From: Phytohabitans rumicis
Lineage (GTDB): Bacteria > Actinomycetota > Actinomycetes > Mycobacteriales > Micromonosporaceae
DNA length: 64,000 nt
Assembly: GCF_011764445.1 (NCBI RefSeq)
Contig: NZ_BLPG01000002.1
Span: 434,001-498,000 of the forward strand
Direction: 5' to 3'
Shown here: positions 1 to 11,300 of the stretch, in pieces
How the letters are laid out: the number at the start of each line of letters is the position of its first letter
How positions within the stretch are numbered: position 1 is the stretch's first letter
Made by a program: the position numbers and the translations under genes
Notes under the pieces: generated by a model
Database searches by the model: none
The model's input: only the letters and a program-made list of their open reading frames with translations
Told to the model about the DNA's origin: nothing

Positions 1-30
1 GGCGCCGGCCCGGCACGGAGGGAGACGACG

Positions 31-411
31 ATGAAGCAGTACCTGCTCAGCATCTACCAACCGGACGGCGATCCGCCCGCACCCGAGATCCTCGAACCGG
101 TAATCCGGGAGGTGGCGGCCGTCAGGCAGGCGATGAAGGACGCCGGGGTGTGGGTGTTCGCCGCCGCGCTGCACCCGCCGAGCACGGCCACCGTCGTCCA
201 GGCCAAGGGCGGCGACATGCTGACCACCGACGGCCCGTACACCGAGGGCAAGGAGCACCTGGGCGGCATCACGATCATCAGGGTGCCCGACCTGGACGCC
301 GCGCTGGAGTGGGCGCGCGCGCTCGCCCGGGCGGTCCAGCTGCCCGAGGAGTACGGCGGGTTCAGCCTGCCGATCGAGGTACGCCCGTTCGAGGACGACG
401 CGGAGCACTGA
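31..411 (+). CDS. DGPF/YCII-family protein, partner of ECF42 sigma factor
   Basis: The 126-residue product has the YCII/DGPF signature: an N-terminal [13 protein letters not shown] strand and the core [13 protein letters not shown] at residues 67-79. Members are small soluble alpha/beta proteins; their biochemical role is not firmly established. In actinobacteria they are typically encoded next to ECF42 sigma factors, and here the sigma gene starts 8 bp after the stop, so the two are probably one transcript. A strong GGAGGGAG ribosome site lies 6 bp before the ATG. The family call is firm; the function is inferred only from the pairing. Confidence 0.9.
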   Translation: MKQYLLSIYQPDGDPPAPEILEPVIREVAAVRQAMKDAGVWVFAAALHPPSTATVVQAKGGDMLTTDGPYTEGKEHLGGITIIRVPDLDAALEWARALARAVQLPEEYGGFSLPIEVRPFEDDAEH

Positions 412-419
412 CAGCCGTC

Positions 420-1661
420 ATGCCGGCCGCCAGCACCACCGAGATCGACCGGGTGTTCCGGGCGGAGTACGGCCGCGCGGTGGCCGTCCTGGTCCGCGTC
501 TTCGGCGACATCGACATCGCCGAGGAGGCGGTCCAGGACGCGTTCACGATGGCGGTGCAGCGCTGGCCGTCCGCCGGACTGCCGCCGAGCCCGGCGGGCT
601 GGATCATCACCACGGCCCGCAACCGGGCCATCGACCGGCTCCGCCGGGACGCCTCCCGCCAGGACCGGCACGCCCAGGCCGCCCTGCTGTACGGCGCCGG
701 CGAACCGGAGCAGGAGGGTCCCGTGCGCGACGACCGGCTCCGCCTCATCTTCACCTGCTGCCACCCCGCGCTCGCCGTCAACGCCCAGGTCGCGCTCACG
801 CTGCGGCTGCTGGGCGGGCTGACGACCGCGGAGATCGCACGCGCCTTCCTGGTGCCCGAGCCGACCATGGCGCAGCGCCTCGTCCGCGCCAAGGGCAAGA
901 TCCGGGACGCGCGGATCCCGTACCGGGTGCCCCGGGACGCCGACCTGCCGGACCGGCTCCGACCCGTGCTGACCGTCGTCTATCTGATCTTCAACGAGGG
1001 CTACGCGGCCAGCTCCGGCGACCGGCTCGTGCGCGAGGACCTCTGCGCCGAGGCCATCCGGCTGGGCCGGCTGCTGGCCGACCTGATGCCCGACGAGCCG
1101 GAGGTGCTGGGGCTGCTCGCGCTCATGCTGCTGGTCGAGGCGCGCCGGCCCACCCGCACCACGCCGGACGGCGCGCTGGTCCTGCTGGCCGACCAGGACC
1201 GCGCCCGCTGGGACCGGGGCCTCATCGCCGAGGGGCAGGCCATCGTGCGCCAATGCTTGCGGCGCAACCGGCCCGGCCCGTACCAGATCCAGGCGGCCAT
1301 CAACGCCGTGCACAGCGACGCCCCGACGGCGGCGGACACCGACTGGGGCCAGATTCTCCAGCTGTACGACCAGCTCCTCGCCGTCGACCCCAGCCCGGTC
1401 GTGGCGCTGCACCGGGCGGTGGCGGTGGCCGAGGTCGACGGCCCGGCGGCGGCGCTCGACCTCGTCGACGGCCTCGACCTCGACGGATACCACGTGTTCC
1501 ACGCGGTCCGCGCCGACCTGTTGCGCCGCCTGGGCCGGGGCAGGCAAGCCGCGGAGGCGTACGAGGCGGCGATCGCCCGCACCGACAGCACCGCCGAACG
1601 CGACTTCCTGCGCCGACAAGCGGACAGTCTCAGACGAGGCCACCCATCGCGGGGTCGCTGA
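420..1661 (+). CDS. ECF42-type RNA polymerase sigma factor with C-terminal extension
   Basis: The 413-residue protein has region sigma2 at about residues 10-75 ([28 protein letters not shown]) and sigma4 at about 110-165 ([20 protein letters not shown]). These are followed by the roughly 230-residue C-terminal domain typical of ECF42 (VYLIFNEGY motif; TPR-like helices). It would direct core RNA polymerase to its own promoters. No anti-sigma gene is seen, which fits ECF42, where the C-terminal extension is thought to control activity. The ATG chosen begins [18 protein letters not shown] and places sigma2 at the N-terminus. Its last 32 bp overlap the convergent phospholipase gene. Confidence 0.92.
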   Translation: MPAASTTEIDRVFRAEYGRAVAVLVRVFGDIDIAEEAVQDAFTMAVQRWPSAGLPPSPAGWIITTARNRAIDRLRRDASRQDRHAQAALLYGAGEPEQEGPVRDDRLRLIFTCCHPALAVNAQVALTLRLLGGLTTAEIARAFLVPEPTMAQRLVRAKGKIRDARIPYRVPRDADLPDRLRPVLTVVYLIFNEGYAASSGDRLVREDLCAEAIRLGRLLADLMPDEPEVLGLLALMLLVEARRPTRTTPDGALVLLADQDRARWDRGLIAEGQAIVRQCLRRNRPGPYQIQAAINAVHSDAPTAADTDWGQILQLYDQLLAVDPSPVVALHRAVAVAEVDGPAAALDLVDGLDLDGYHVFHAVRADLLRRLGRGRQAAEAYEAAIARTDSTAERDFLRRQADSLRRGHPSRGR

Positions 1662-3574
1662 TGCTGTCCTCGCCGTCCTCCAGGTGGCCGGCGTAGCGGT
1701 ACTCGAACGCCGCGTCGCCCTGGACGGTGACGGTGAGGTCGTACCAGCCGCGGGTGCGGGCCGGCGACCAGGTCCGGCGCTCGGTCTGCTGTGGACGCAG
1801 CGACAGCCGCACCGGCCGCGAGCCGTACCGGTCCCGCACGGTCACCTCGACGCGCTCCTGTCCTCCATTGTGGAGTTTGAGGCAGACCGCGCCGTCGTCG
1901 TACGACGGCCGGACGTCGAGCGCGGCCGGCCCGCCGGCCTTGAACCGGCGGAAGAACCCGTTCGGGCCGTGTACGGACAGGTCGTACCCGGGCGCGAGCG
2001 GCCAGGTGTCGGCCAGTCCCCAGCCGGGTTCGACGGTGTAGCACCGCGGGCCCGCGCCGGGCGTACCCCTCGCTCCTGCGCGGGAAGGCGCTGGTCGACC
2101 GGCGGGACCGGCGGCTGGTCGGGGTGCCGCACGAGGTCTTCGGGCTTGAAGTCGTCGGTGTCCGGTAGGTCCAGGCGCCGCGAGCGGTTGGGCGTCTTGA
2201 AGTCGAACGCGCTCGTCAGGTCGCCGGCGACCGCGCGCCGCCACGGGGTGATGTTCGACTCGACCAGGTCGGGCCGCCCGGCGGCGAAGCGCGCCTCCAG
2301 GAACCTGATCAGCGAGGTGTGGTCGAACAGCTGGGAGTTCACCCAGCCGCCCCGGGTCCACGGCGAGACGACGATCATCGGGACGCGGATGCCGAGGCCG
2401 TACGGGCCGGGCGCGTACTTGGCGCTGCCGGGGAAGATCTCGTTCGTGACCGGGACGGTCGACAGCCCGTGTGCGCGGGTCTGCGGCGGCGTCGGCGGCA
2501 CCATGTGGTCGAAGAAGCCGCCCTCCTCGTCGTACGTGACGAACAGGGCCATCTTGCTCCACACCTCGGGGTTGGCCGCGAGGATGTCGATGACGCGGGA
2601 GACGTACCAGGAGCCGAACGACGGCTCCCAGTTCGGGTGCTCGGTGTACGCCTCGGGGGCCGCGATCCACGACACCTGCGGCAGCCGGCCCCGCTCGACG
2701 TCCGCCCGGAAGTCGGCCAGCAGCCCGTCCGGGTCGCGGCCGAGCGCCTTGATCTGCGTGCCGGTCTTGGCCTTGTCGGCCAGCGGCGTGCCGGGCACGG
2801 CGTGCTGGTACTGGTGGAAGTACAGCAGCGAGTTGTCGCCGTAGTTGCCGATGTACGGGTCGCCGGTCCAGCCCCACGACCCGGCGGCGTCGAGGCCGTC
2901 GCCGATGTCCTGGTAGACCTTCCAGGAGATGCCGTTGCGCTCCAGCCGCTCCGGGTACGTCGACCAGTCGTACCCGGCCTCGGCGTTGTCGACGACGGGG
3001 CCGCCGCCGTTGCCGTCGTTGCCCACCCAGCCGGTCCACATGTGGTACCGGTTGGGGTCCGTCGAGCCCAGCAGCGAGCAGTGGTAGTTGTCGCACACCG
3101 TGAACGCGTCGGCGAGCGCGAACTGGTACGGCAGGTCGGCCCGCGTGTGGTACGTCATCGCCGTGACGCCCTTGTTCGGCACCCAGCGGTCGAACCGGCC
3201 GCCGTTCCACGCCGCGTGCCCGTCGGTCCAGCCGTGCGGCGGGTCCGGCAGGTAGGTCTGACCGAGGTCCGGCACGTCCGGCCGGAACGGCAGCAGCTCC
3301 CCCGCGCCGTTCGGCTGGTGCCAGACGCTCTTGCCGGACGGCAGCGTCACCGGGTGCGGGTCGCCGAACCCGCGGACGCCGCGCAGCGTACCGAAGTAGT
3401 GGTCGAACGACCGGTTCTCCCGCATCAGGAAGATGACGTGCTCCACGTCGCGGATCGACCCGGTGCGGTTGTTGGCGGGGATGGCCAGGGCCCGGCTGAG
3501 GTCCGCGGGAAGCGCCGCACCGACCGCGGGGCGCCGACCATCTTCAGAAACGTACGGCGGTTGAGCGCGTCCAT
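1630..3574 (-). CDS. Tat-exported phospholipase C (phosphoesterase family), two frameshifts
   Basis: The start [15 protein letters not shown] is a twin-arginine signal. After one missing base in the G4 run at 3528-3531 the frame continues with the phosphoesterase core: [32 protein letters not shown] and a late [12 protein letters not shown] motif. A second missing base at about 2048-2053 leads into the C-terminal DUF756-type beta domain ([13 protein letters not shown] through the end). With both bases restored the protein is about 648 residues, normal for bacterial non-hemolytic phospholipases C with an accessory C-terminal domain. It would hydrolyse phospholipids outside the cell. I treat the shifts as assembly errors, because both are single-base losses as in other genes here; a real double mutant is the alternative. 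Confidence 0.85.
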
Positions 3575-3638
3575 GGCGCGGACGCTATCGGCGGCCGGTG
3601 GACGCCACATGGCTGGCGGTGGATGGTTCTCCGAACGC

Positions 3639-5582
3639 CTACACCTCGATGTGGGAACCCATGATGACCGTCCGGTCGCGCGGCAGGCCGAAGTGCTCGG
3701 CGGCGTCCGCCGTGATGTACGACGTCGCGATGAACAGCCGCTTGCGCCACGGTGCCATCGTCGGCGCGCTCCCCCGCCGCAGCTCGATCTTCGACAGGAA
3801 GTAGGACGCCCGGTCCAGCTGTGGCCGCCCCTCGGCCGTGGCCGGATCCAGCCTCCGCAGCGCGCCGGGCACGTCCGGCGTCTCCATGTACCCGAACCGG
3901 GCGATGACGTGGGTGATCCCGTCGTCGGCGTAGCCGAGGTCGTCGACGACGATCCGCTCGTCCGGCGGGACGCGGGGCACCGGCTCGGTCTGGATCGACA
4001 AGATCAGGACGTGCTCGTGGCGTACCCCGTTGTGCTCGACGTTGGCCCGCATGGCCAGCGGCGCGGTCTCCTTGCCGCGGTTGAGGAAGACGGCCGTGCC
4101 CGGCACCCGGACCGTGGCCAGCTCGCCGGCCTGTAGCTGGTCCACGAACTCGCGCAGCGAGCCCTCGCGCCGGGCGCGCGCCGCCGTGACGATGCGGCGT
4201 CCGCGCTGCCAGGTCGTCATGACCGTGAACGCGGTCAGGCCGATCAGCAGCGGCAGCCACGCCCCGTGTACCAGCTTGGTGAGGTTGGCCGCGACGAAGA
4301 GCAGGTCCACCAGCAGCAGCACGGCGGCGCCGGCGCCGATCAGCCATACCGGCGTGCGCCACCGCGTGCGGGCGACGTAGAAGAACATCAGCGTGGTGAT
4401 GGTGATCGTCCCGGTCACCGCCATGCCGAACGCGTACGCCAGCGCCGCGCTGCTGCGGAAGGCGAAGACCAGGGTGAGCACCGAGACCATCAGTAGCCAG
4501 TTGATCCACGGGACGTAGATCTGGCCGATGGTCGACTCCGAGGTGTGGGTGACCCGCAGCCGGGGCAGGTAGCCGAGCTGGGCGGCCTGGGACGCGACCG
4601 AGTACGCCCCGGTGATCACCGCCTGGGAGGCGATCACCGTCGCCGCCGTGGCCAGCAGGACGAGCGGCAGCCGCGCCCATCCCGGCGCGAGGAGGAAGAA
4701 CGGGCTGCTGATGTGGGCCGGATCCTCGAGGATCAGCGCGCCCTGGCCGAGGTAGCTGAGCACGCACGCGGGAAACACCAGGATCAGCCAGCCCCGGGTG
4801 ATCGCCCGGCGGCCGAAGTGGCCCATGTCGGCGTACAGCGCCTCGGCGCCGGTGACCGCGAGCACGATCGCGGCCAGCGCGAAGAACGCGACGCCGAAGT
4901 GGCCGGCCAGGAAGCCCAGCGCGTACGTCGGCGACAGCGCCTTGAGGATGCCCGGGTGGTCGGCGATGCCGGCGACGCCGCAGGTGCCGATGGCCGCGAA
5001 CCAGAGGATCATGATGGGGCCGAACAGCCGGCCGACGGCCGCGGTCCCCCGCCGCTGCACCAGGAACAGCAGCACGATGATCACCGCGGTGACCGGCACG
5101 ACCAGGTCTTCTAGGGACGGCTCGACGACCTTGACGCCCTCGACCGCGGACAGCACCGAGATCGCCGGGGTGATCATGCTGTCGCCGAAGAACAGCGCGG
5201 CGCCGAAGATCCCCAGTCCGGCCAGCACCCCCGCGGCGCGCCGGCCCCGCAGCCCCGTCGACCGCCGCAGCAGCGTGATCAGTGCCATGATCCCGCCCTC
5301 GCCGTTGTTGTCGGCGCGCATCGCGAGCAGCACGTAGGTCACCGTCACGATGATCATCACCGACCAGAACACGAGCGACACCACGCCGAACACGTTCTCC
5401 GTGCTGACCGGGACGGGGTGCGGGTCGCTCGGGTTGAAGACGGTCTGGAGGGTGTAGATCGGGCTGGTCCCGATGTCGCCGAACACCACGCCGAGCGCGC
5501 CGACCACCACCGCGAGGCGCACCGTGTCGTGCGCACCCGGCGCTTGGGCGGCCGGCCCGGCCGGTTCCTGCCGATCGGTCAC
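3639..5582 (-). CDS. kup: Kup-family potassium uptake transporter
   Basis: The 647-residue protein begins, after a short charged tail, with the Kup hallmark VVVGALGVVFGDIGTSPIYT. It continues through about twelve hydrophobic helices to a soluble C-terminal domain starting near residue 470, the usual Kup/HAK layout. It imports K+ coupled to protons across the cytoplasmic membrane. I chose the GTG start because GGAGGGAG lies 8 bp upstream; an in-frame ATG 51 bp further upstream lacks a ribosome site and would add an atypical tail. No c-di-AMP riboswitch is visible in the leader. Confidence 0.93.
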   Translation of the reverse strand: MTDRQEPAGPAAQAPGAHDTVRLAVVVGALGVVFGDIGTSPIYTLQTVFNPSDPHPVPVSTENVFGVVSLVFWSVMIIVTVTYVLLAMRADNNGEGGIMALITLLRRSTGLRGRRAAGVLAGLGIFGAALFFGDSMITPAISVLSAVEGVKVVEPSLEDLVVPVTAVIIVLLFLVQRRGTAAVGRLFGPIMILWFAAIGTCGVAGIADHPGILKALSPTYALGFLAGHFGVAFFALAAIVLAVTGAEALYADMGHFGRRAITRGWLILVFPACVLSYLGQGALILEDPAHISSPFFLLAPGWARLPLVLLATAATVIASQAVITGAYSVASQAAQLGYLPRLRVTHTSESTIGQIYVPWINWLLMVSVLTLVFAFRSSAALAYAFGMAVTGTITITTLMFFYVARTRWRTPVWLIGAGAAVLLLVDLLFVAANLTKLVHGAWLPLLIGLTAFTVMTTWQRGRRIVTAARARREGSLREFVDQLQAGELATVRVPGTAVFLNRGKETAPLAMRANVEHNGVRHEHVLILSIQTEPVPRVPPDERIVVDDLGYADDGITHVIARFGYMETPDVPGALRRLDPATAEGRPQLDRASYFLSKIELRRGSAPTMAPWRKRLFIATSYITADAAEHFGLPRDRTVIMGSHIEV

Positions 5583-5681
5583 GGCGCTACTCCCTCCGAG
5601 CGGATCGCCACGGACACATGATCCATGGCGCATCCTGCCCGGACGGTACCGACCCGGCGAGCGCTCTGACCTGCGACTCGT

Positions 5682-5778
5682 CGATCAAGGATTTCCGTGT
5701 CGATCAAGGGCGAAAGGTCGTGGATCGGAGATCAAACCACGGCCGTTCGCCCTTGATCGGCGGCAAGAGGGGCCGGGC
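5682..5778 (+). repeat. 97-bp palindromic intergenic repeat, copy 1
   Basis: The element reads A (5682-5700), B (5701-5723), loop (5724-5736), B' (5737-5759), then a decayed A'. A and B both open with CGATCAAGG. B and B' pair over 23 bp with two mismatches, giving a strong hairpin. The loop is ATCGGAGATCAAA, the same subtype as copies 2 and 5. It sits between the hydrolase 3' end and the kup 5' end. Confidence 0.88.
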
Positions 5779-5797
5779 GCGGGGCCCGGCGGTGGGG

Positions 5798-8128
5798 CTA
5801 GGCGTCGTCGTCTTGGACGGTTAGTTGGCCGTAGGCGTCGCCTACCGCGGCGCCGGTGACGGCCTTGACGGCGACGACGTACGACCGGGTGTCACCGGCC
5901 TGCGTGTTGCCGGTCACCTGGATGGGGATGGCGATGGTGGTGCTGCCCGGCGGGACCGACACCACGCTCGCCGACGCGACGCCGGTCAGCGGGTCCACCA
6001 CGAACACCCGCACCTGGCCGTTGCCGCTGCCGGTGACCCGCGCCGGCACCTGGTACGTCGTGGTCCCGGAGTTGCCCTCCGCGACGGTCAGCTCGCCCAG
6101 GTCGACGCGCGGCAGGGACAGCGGCTGCGGCGCCGGCAGGCCGGGCCGCCAGCCCCAGGCGTCGATCAGCCAGATCCGGGTCCAGGTCTGGCCGGTACGC
6201 GGGATCAGCTCCAGCGTCGCGATCTGGGCCAGGTTGAGGCCGGCCGCCGTGGCGTTGGTCAGCGGCATCCGGATCTCCTGGGCCCACTCCGAGTTGGTCT
6301 GCGTCGGGTACGGCAGCGCGTCCAGGGTCGCGCTGCCGAGGACCGCCCGCCGGCCGGCCGAGTCGGTGATCGCCACGTCGAGGCCCACGCCCGTGTTGTT
6401 TCCGGCCAGGGCGACCCGCAGCGCCACCTGCTGGGCGTTCGAGATGGAGACCGGCACCGGCGGCCGGATCGTCACCGGCGTGCCCGGCGCGTCCCAGTTC
6501 ACCTGGACGGCGTACCGGCCGGCCTCCGGGCGGATCCGCTCGAACCGCGCGAAGTGCGGCGACACCGAGCTGTCACAGGTGGTCGGGCTCGAGTCCGTGG
6601 TGGCCACCTGCTCGCACAGCCGGCCGCCGGTGCCACTGACCACGGTGGACGCGTCGGGCACCACCAGGCGCGTCCGGTTGGCGCCCGCGGCGTCGCTGAG
6701 CACGACGGCCGGGTCCACCGAGGGCGCGCGCACGCCCGAGCCGTCCAGCAGCGGGCGTACCTGGTCGTTGCCGGCCACGAAGGTGGCCGCGGCCGCGGCG
6801 GCGTAGGTGGCGCCGACCTTCTGCTGCTGGTCCGGCGTCAGCCGCAGCGGCGAGACCGCCCGGCAGGTCGGGTCGTGCGGGCTCGGGTAGTCGTCGAACG
6901 ACGGTGCCGCCGAGAGTCCCGGCGTCCACTCGGTGTTGAAGTAGTTGTGGTTGGCGCCGATCACGTAGATCGCGCCGTGCAGGGCGAATCCGCGGCTCAC
7001 CGCGCGGGTCGCGTCGACGTACAGCTGCCCTTCCAGGTCGGAGATGTCCCCGTCGCAGCCGGGCAGGATCGTCATCGACGGCACGTCGGGGGCCGGGTTC
7101 TGCCCGTTGATGGTCGGGCCGATGAGCGCCAGGCCGCGGATCTGCCAGCGCACCGTCCCGGTGTACCCGTCCTGGCCGGCCGGCGGCGGGGTGAGGCTGT
7201 CGACGGCGGCGCGGCTGACGCCTTCCCCGCCCCGGGAGTGGCCGACCAGCAGGACCCGGGTCATGTCGGTCACCGGGGCCGACCGCACGATGGCCGGGGC
7301 GCTGGGACGGCCCGAGCCGGCCCAGTCGGCCCAGCGCGCCAGGTGCGTGCGGACCAGCGACGAGCGGGCCTGCGCACCGCCGTCCGCGGGTGGCAGGCCG
7401 ACGCCGTCCTGGGCGTTGATGCCGTTCGCGGAGATCGACACGGTCACGTATCCCTGCGAGGCCAGCAGCTGCTGCGCCCGCTGGTAGCCGCGGTAGCTGG
7501 GCAGCGAGGTCCAGCCGGCCGGGCACGGCCAGGCCAGCGTCGGCTCCGCGGTGCCCTGGTAGCAGGTGGCGTGCCGGCCGTGCAGGAAGAGCACGAGCGG
7601 CCGCGACCCGGACGTGCCCTGCGGGGCGATGACCAGGCCGCGCATCTCCACCGGCGCCGGGAACCCGGGCAGAGGCACGTCGGACAGGGCGTACTCGCCG
7701 GAGATGGTGGAATACGGACCGGCCACGCCCGGATCGACCGCGTTCGGCGGCAGTTGAGCCGCCGCCAGGGCCGGCTGCGCGGTGCCCGCGCGCGGCGCCG
7801 CCGCCTCGACGTCGAGGCGCCGCCCGCCCGCGTGGACCTGCAGGTCGGTCAGGCTCCGCCCGGCGACGCCGTCGACGCTCAAGTGGAAACCGCGCTGGTC
7901 CGGCTCCGCCGACGGTCGGCCCAGCAGCCGGTCACCGGCGTAGAACTCGACCATCGCGTCGCCGATCGGCACCCGCTTCGGCGCGTGCCAGCTCACTTCG
8001 TACCCTGTCGTGGTTTTGCGCAGCTCCCAGCCGGCCGGCGGATCGGGATCCGCCTGTGCGGCGCTGCCGCCGCCGATCACCAACGCGAGTGCCAACCCAG
8101 CCGTCATCGCGGCTCTGCCGACGCGCAT
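5798..8128 (-). CDS. Secreted alpha/beta hydrolase with C-terminal beta domain
   Basis: The ATG preceded by GGGGGAGG gives a clear Sec signal peptide (MRVGRAAMTAGLALALVIGG, cleavage after AQA). The mature protein has an alpha/beta-hydrolase core with LFLHGRHATC (oxyanion region), the nucleophile elbow VGHSRGGEGV and a late histidine motif (ANHNYFNTEW). The last roughly 120 residues resemble a Calx-beta or similar Ig-like extracellular domain (LGELTVAEGNSGTTTYQVP, ending TVQDDDA). At 776 residues it is likely a secreted esterase or lipase; the substrate is unknown. It appears monocistronic. Confidence 0.82.
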   Translation of the reverse strand: MRVGRAAMTAGLALALVIGGGSAAQADPDPPAGWELRKTTTGYEVSWHAPKRVPIGDAMVEFYAGDRLLGRPSAEPDQRGFHLSVDGVAGRSLTDLQVHAGGRRLDVEAAAPRAGTAQPALAAAQLPPNAVDPGVAGPYSTISGEYALSDVPLPGFPAPVEMRGLVIAPQGTSGSRPLVLFLHGRHATCYQGTAEPTLAWPCPAGWTSLPSYRGYQRAQQLLASQGYVTVSISANGINAQDGVGLPPADGGAQARSSLVRTHLARWADWAGSGRPSAPAIVRSAPVTDMTRVLLVGHSRGGEGVSRAAVDSLTPPPAGQDGYTGTVRWQIRGLALIGPTINGQNPAPDVPSMTILPGCDGDISDLEGQLYVDATRAVSRGFALHGAIYVIGANHNYFNTEWTPGLSAAPSFDDYPSPHDPTCRAVSPLRLTPDQQQKVGATYAAAAAATFVAGNDQVRPLLDGSGVRAPSVDPAVVLSDAAGANRTRLVVPDASTVVSGTGGRLCEQVATTDSSPTTCDSSVSPHFARFERIRPEAGRYAVQVNWDAPGTPVTIRPPVPVSISNAQQVALRVALAGNNTGVGLDVAITDSAGRRAVLGSATLDALPYPTQTNSEWAQEIRMPLTNATAAGLNLAQIATLELIPRTGQTWTRIWLIDAWGWRPGLPAPQPLSLPRVDLGELTVAEGNSGTTTYQVPARVTGSGNGQVRVFVVDPLTGVASASVVSVPPGSTTIAIPIQVTGNTQAGDTRSYVVAVKAVTGAAVGDAYGQLTVQDDDA

Positions 8129-8253
8129 CGACGTCCTCCCCCGTGTATTCCGTTGTGGTCGGGGCGCGCCCACCGCTTCGGGAGCGCTCCCACGCCCGCC
8201 GATTCTAGGCGCCGGCGCGCACACCGATCAATGCCGATGAGCTCAACGGACGG

Positions 8254-8350
8254 CGATCAAGGACTTTCCCGCCGATCAAGGGCAAACGGTCGTGGATCCG
8301 AGATCAAAGCACGACCGTTCGCCCTTGATCGACGCGGGAGTCCTTGATCG
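8254..8350 (+). repeat. 97-bp palindromic intergenic repeat, copy 2 (complete)
   Basis: This is a full copy with all five modules: A 8254-8272, B 8273-8295, loop 8296-8308, B' 8309-8331 and A' 8332-8350. The outer pair CGATCAAGGA/TCCTTGATCG and inner pair CGATCAAGGGC/GCCCTTGATCG are nested. The A' end is followed by further degenerate CGATCGACGCGG copies. It occupies most of the gap between the RHS 3' end and the hydrolase promoter; no gene is seen in that gap. Confidence 0.92.
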
Positions 8351-8377
8351 ACGCGGGAGGCCCGATCGACGCGGACG

Positions 8378-11300
8378 TCACAGGGTCTCGCGCCAGCGGA
8401 CGCTCTGCTTGGTCCAGTGCTCCAGCGGGGCCGCGTCGTGCCCGTCGCCGGCGTTGCCGTCCTTGTAGGTGAAGACCTTCGCCGGGTTGATGCTGCCCGA
8501 TGCCTGGGTCGAGGCGTTGGTGAGGTTGAACTCGACCACCCATCGGGCGTCCTGGTCGATGCCCACGACCTTCCAATTCAGCTCGTACGAGCCGAGGAAC
8601 GCCTGCGCCAGCGGCATCCCGAACTGACCGTAGGTCAGGACCGACGTCAGGTTGTCGATCGCGGAGCGTGCGCGCTCGCGCGGCGACTGATGCGCGTAGC
8701 GGAACGGCTGCTCGTCCTCGAAGATACAATTCTCGATCTTCGATCGGATGATTCCGCGGGCGGCGGCGACGTGGGGCAGTGCCTGGATCAGCGTCGTGAA
8801 GTAGTCGCCGTCGCGGAAATACTCGATGTCGTAGCAGGAGTAGTTCGGCCCGGGATGCGGCAGGAGCGGCATCACGGTGGCAAGACCGCAGCCTTGCGCC
8901 TCGGCCTGCACCCACTGCAATCCCAACTCGTACGGCCCGAGGTTGTTGGAACCCGGTGGGTTGCAGTACTCGGGGGTGGCGTCGGAGCAGGTGGGCGGCG
9001 CGGGGATGCCGAACTGGGCGCCGCACGGGGGCTTGCCGAGGGCGGCCACCGCCCCCAACAGGCCCCCTGCATGATCGCCCCGCCAATCCCGGCCACGGCC
9101 ACGCCGACGGCCTCTCCGATCGCCGCGCCGGCCTCGTCACCCAGGGTCGGCACCAGCTGGCCGATCAGCTCGCCCAGACCGCCGAGCACGTCCGGGAACG
9201 GCCGGGTGCCCTGCGGATCGACCATGTTTACCGGGTCGTTGTCGGCGTACGCGTACGGGCTTGTCACGTCGCCTTCGCCGAGGCGCGCCACGACCGGGTC
9301 CCGGGTACGGAACCGGCCGATCGTCGGGTCGTACGTGCGGGCGCGCAGGTAGACGATCGAGTCGAAGGCCAGTTCGCCACGGTAGCCGAAGCGCGGCGTC
9401 CAGGCATCGTCCACATTGGGCTGACCGAAGGCGTCGAAGGCCGACGCCCGCGCCCACGCCGCCGTCTGTTCCGTACGGATGGTGGAGCCGAAGGCGTCGC
9501 GGGCGAAGGTCGCCGAGCCGCCGTCCGAGTGTGCGAACAGCCGGCTGTACCCGTAGACGAAATCCGCGTCCCGTTCGCCGTTGTCGTTGCCGCCGTCGAC
9601 CTCCACGCGCTGGGTGAGGATCTGCGGCGTCGGCTCGGCCACGTTCCACCGGTACCGGAATGTGCGCCGGCGCTCGGGCCGCTGCCGCCCGAGGTCCGTC
9701 AGGACAAGGCGGGCGAGCAGGCCGTCACCGTCGTAGGTCGCGTCGACCGTGCGGGTGCGGCCGGCGTGGCCGCCGGGTCCAAAGTGGTCGATCCGGACCG
9801 GCAGGCCGAACGCGTCGTACCCGATCGTGAGCCGGCCTTCCGGCCCCACCTGCTCGACCAGCCGACCCAGCTCGTCATGTCGATAGGTCACCCGTTCGGC
9901 CCACCGTGGTCGGCGTCGTCCGCGCGGTCGCGATCCCGGTCCGTCTCCGCGGCCTGGATCTGGTCCGCCGCGTCGTAGCTGAGCCGGGTGGTGGTGCGGC
10001 GGCGGCCGATCCTGGTCCGGTTGCCCGCCGGATCGTACGCGCAACGGAGCGTGCCGTCGGGCTGGCCGGTCGCGGATATCAGCTGTCCGGCCGGGTCGTA
10101 CTCGAAGCGCTGCTCACGGCCGTGCTCGGTGACGGCGACGATCCGGCCGTCGGCGTCCCGCGCGACGACCGCGTCGACCTGCGTGCGCTGGCCGCGCCGT
10201 TCCTCGTACCGGGCCAGCAGGCCGCCCGCGTCGTACCGGTAGTGGCGGGACCAGCCGTCCGGCAGCCACTCGTGCAGCAGGCGACCGGCGGCGTCCAATG
10301 TGTACTCGACCGCGCCGGCCAGCGGGTCCCGCAGCCAGATCAGCCGGTCGTTCGGGTCGTAACGGTAGTCGACCTTCAGGCCGTTCGGGTACTGCAACGC
10401 GACCCGCCGGCCGGCGGCATCGTACGTCCACGACAGCACGGACGAGTCCGGACCCACGACCGTGAGGAGCCGCCCGGCCGGGTCGTACGCGTACCTGGTG
10501 GTGCCCGTCTGGTCGGTCATCAGCGTGCGGCGACCGAGCGCGTCGTGCTGGAACGACACCTCGGCCGCGCCCTCGGCGAACCGGCGCACGAGGTTCCCCG
10601 TGAGGTCGTACGCCATCCGCACCATGGCCCCGGTCGGATCGGTGACGGCGGTCAACCGGTCGCCGCCGGTCGGGTCGGTTCGGGAGATCACCCGGCCGGC
10701 GGTGTCATAGGCCGTACGCCAAAGGGCCCCGCTCGCGTCGATCCGCACCGTCATCCGGTCGGCGTCGTCGTACTCGTACCGGGTGGTGCCGCCGGCCGCG
10801 TCGACCACCTCCACTACGTTGCCCCGCGCGTCGTACCGCATGGACTCGGCGCCGTCCGGGCCGCCGACGCCGTTACGCCGGCCCGCGCCGTCGTAGGTGT
10901 ACGTCGTCACGATGCCGGTCGGGTCGGTCACGCTGGTCAGCCGGTCCAGGTCGTCGTAGGCGTACGTCACGACGCCGCCGGACGCGCTCGTGGCGGTGGC
11001 GAGCCGGCCCGCGCCGTCGTACCCGTAGCTCGTCGTCCCGCCCAGCTCGTCGACGCGGGCGACCAGGCGATCCTCGGCGTCGAACTCGTGGTGCCTCACC
11101 GCGCCGCTCGGGTCGGTGCTGCTCAGCAACATCCCCGACGCGGTGTACGCGTACTGCGTGACCCCACCGGTCGGATCCACCGCCGCGGCCAGCCGGCCGG
11201 CGGCGTCATAGCGGTAGCGCGTGGTCGCGCCCAGCGGAGTGATCACCGCGGCGTGCCGGCCCGTCGCGTCGTACTCGTGACGGGTCGTGTCCCCGGCCGG

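Noticed and set aside
54-1643. Long antisense open frames opposite the sigma factor gene and most other genes
   Set aside because: They are typical GC-rich shadow frames with Arg/Pro/Gly-biased translations, no family motifs and no ribosome sites.
5583-5797. c-di-AMP riboswitch upstream of kup
   Set aside because: The sequence is mainly the palindromic repeat; no conserved ydaO-type core is recognisable.
8129-8377. Immunity gene downstream of the RHS protein
   Set aside because: No frame with a start, a ribosome site and plausible composition exists there; the region is occupied by repeat copy 2.
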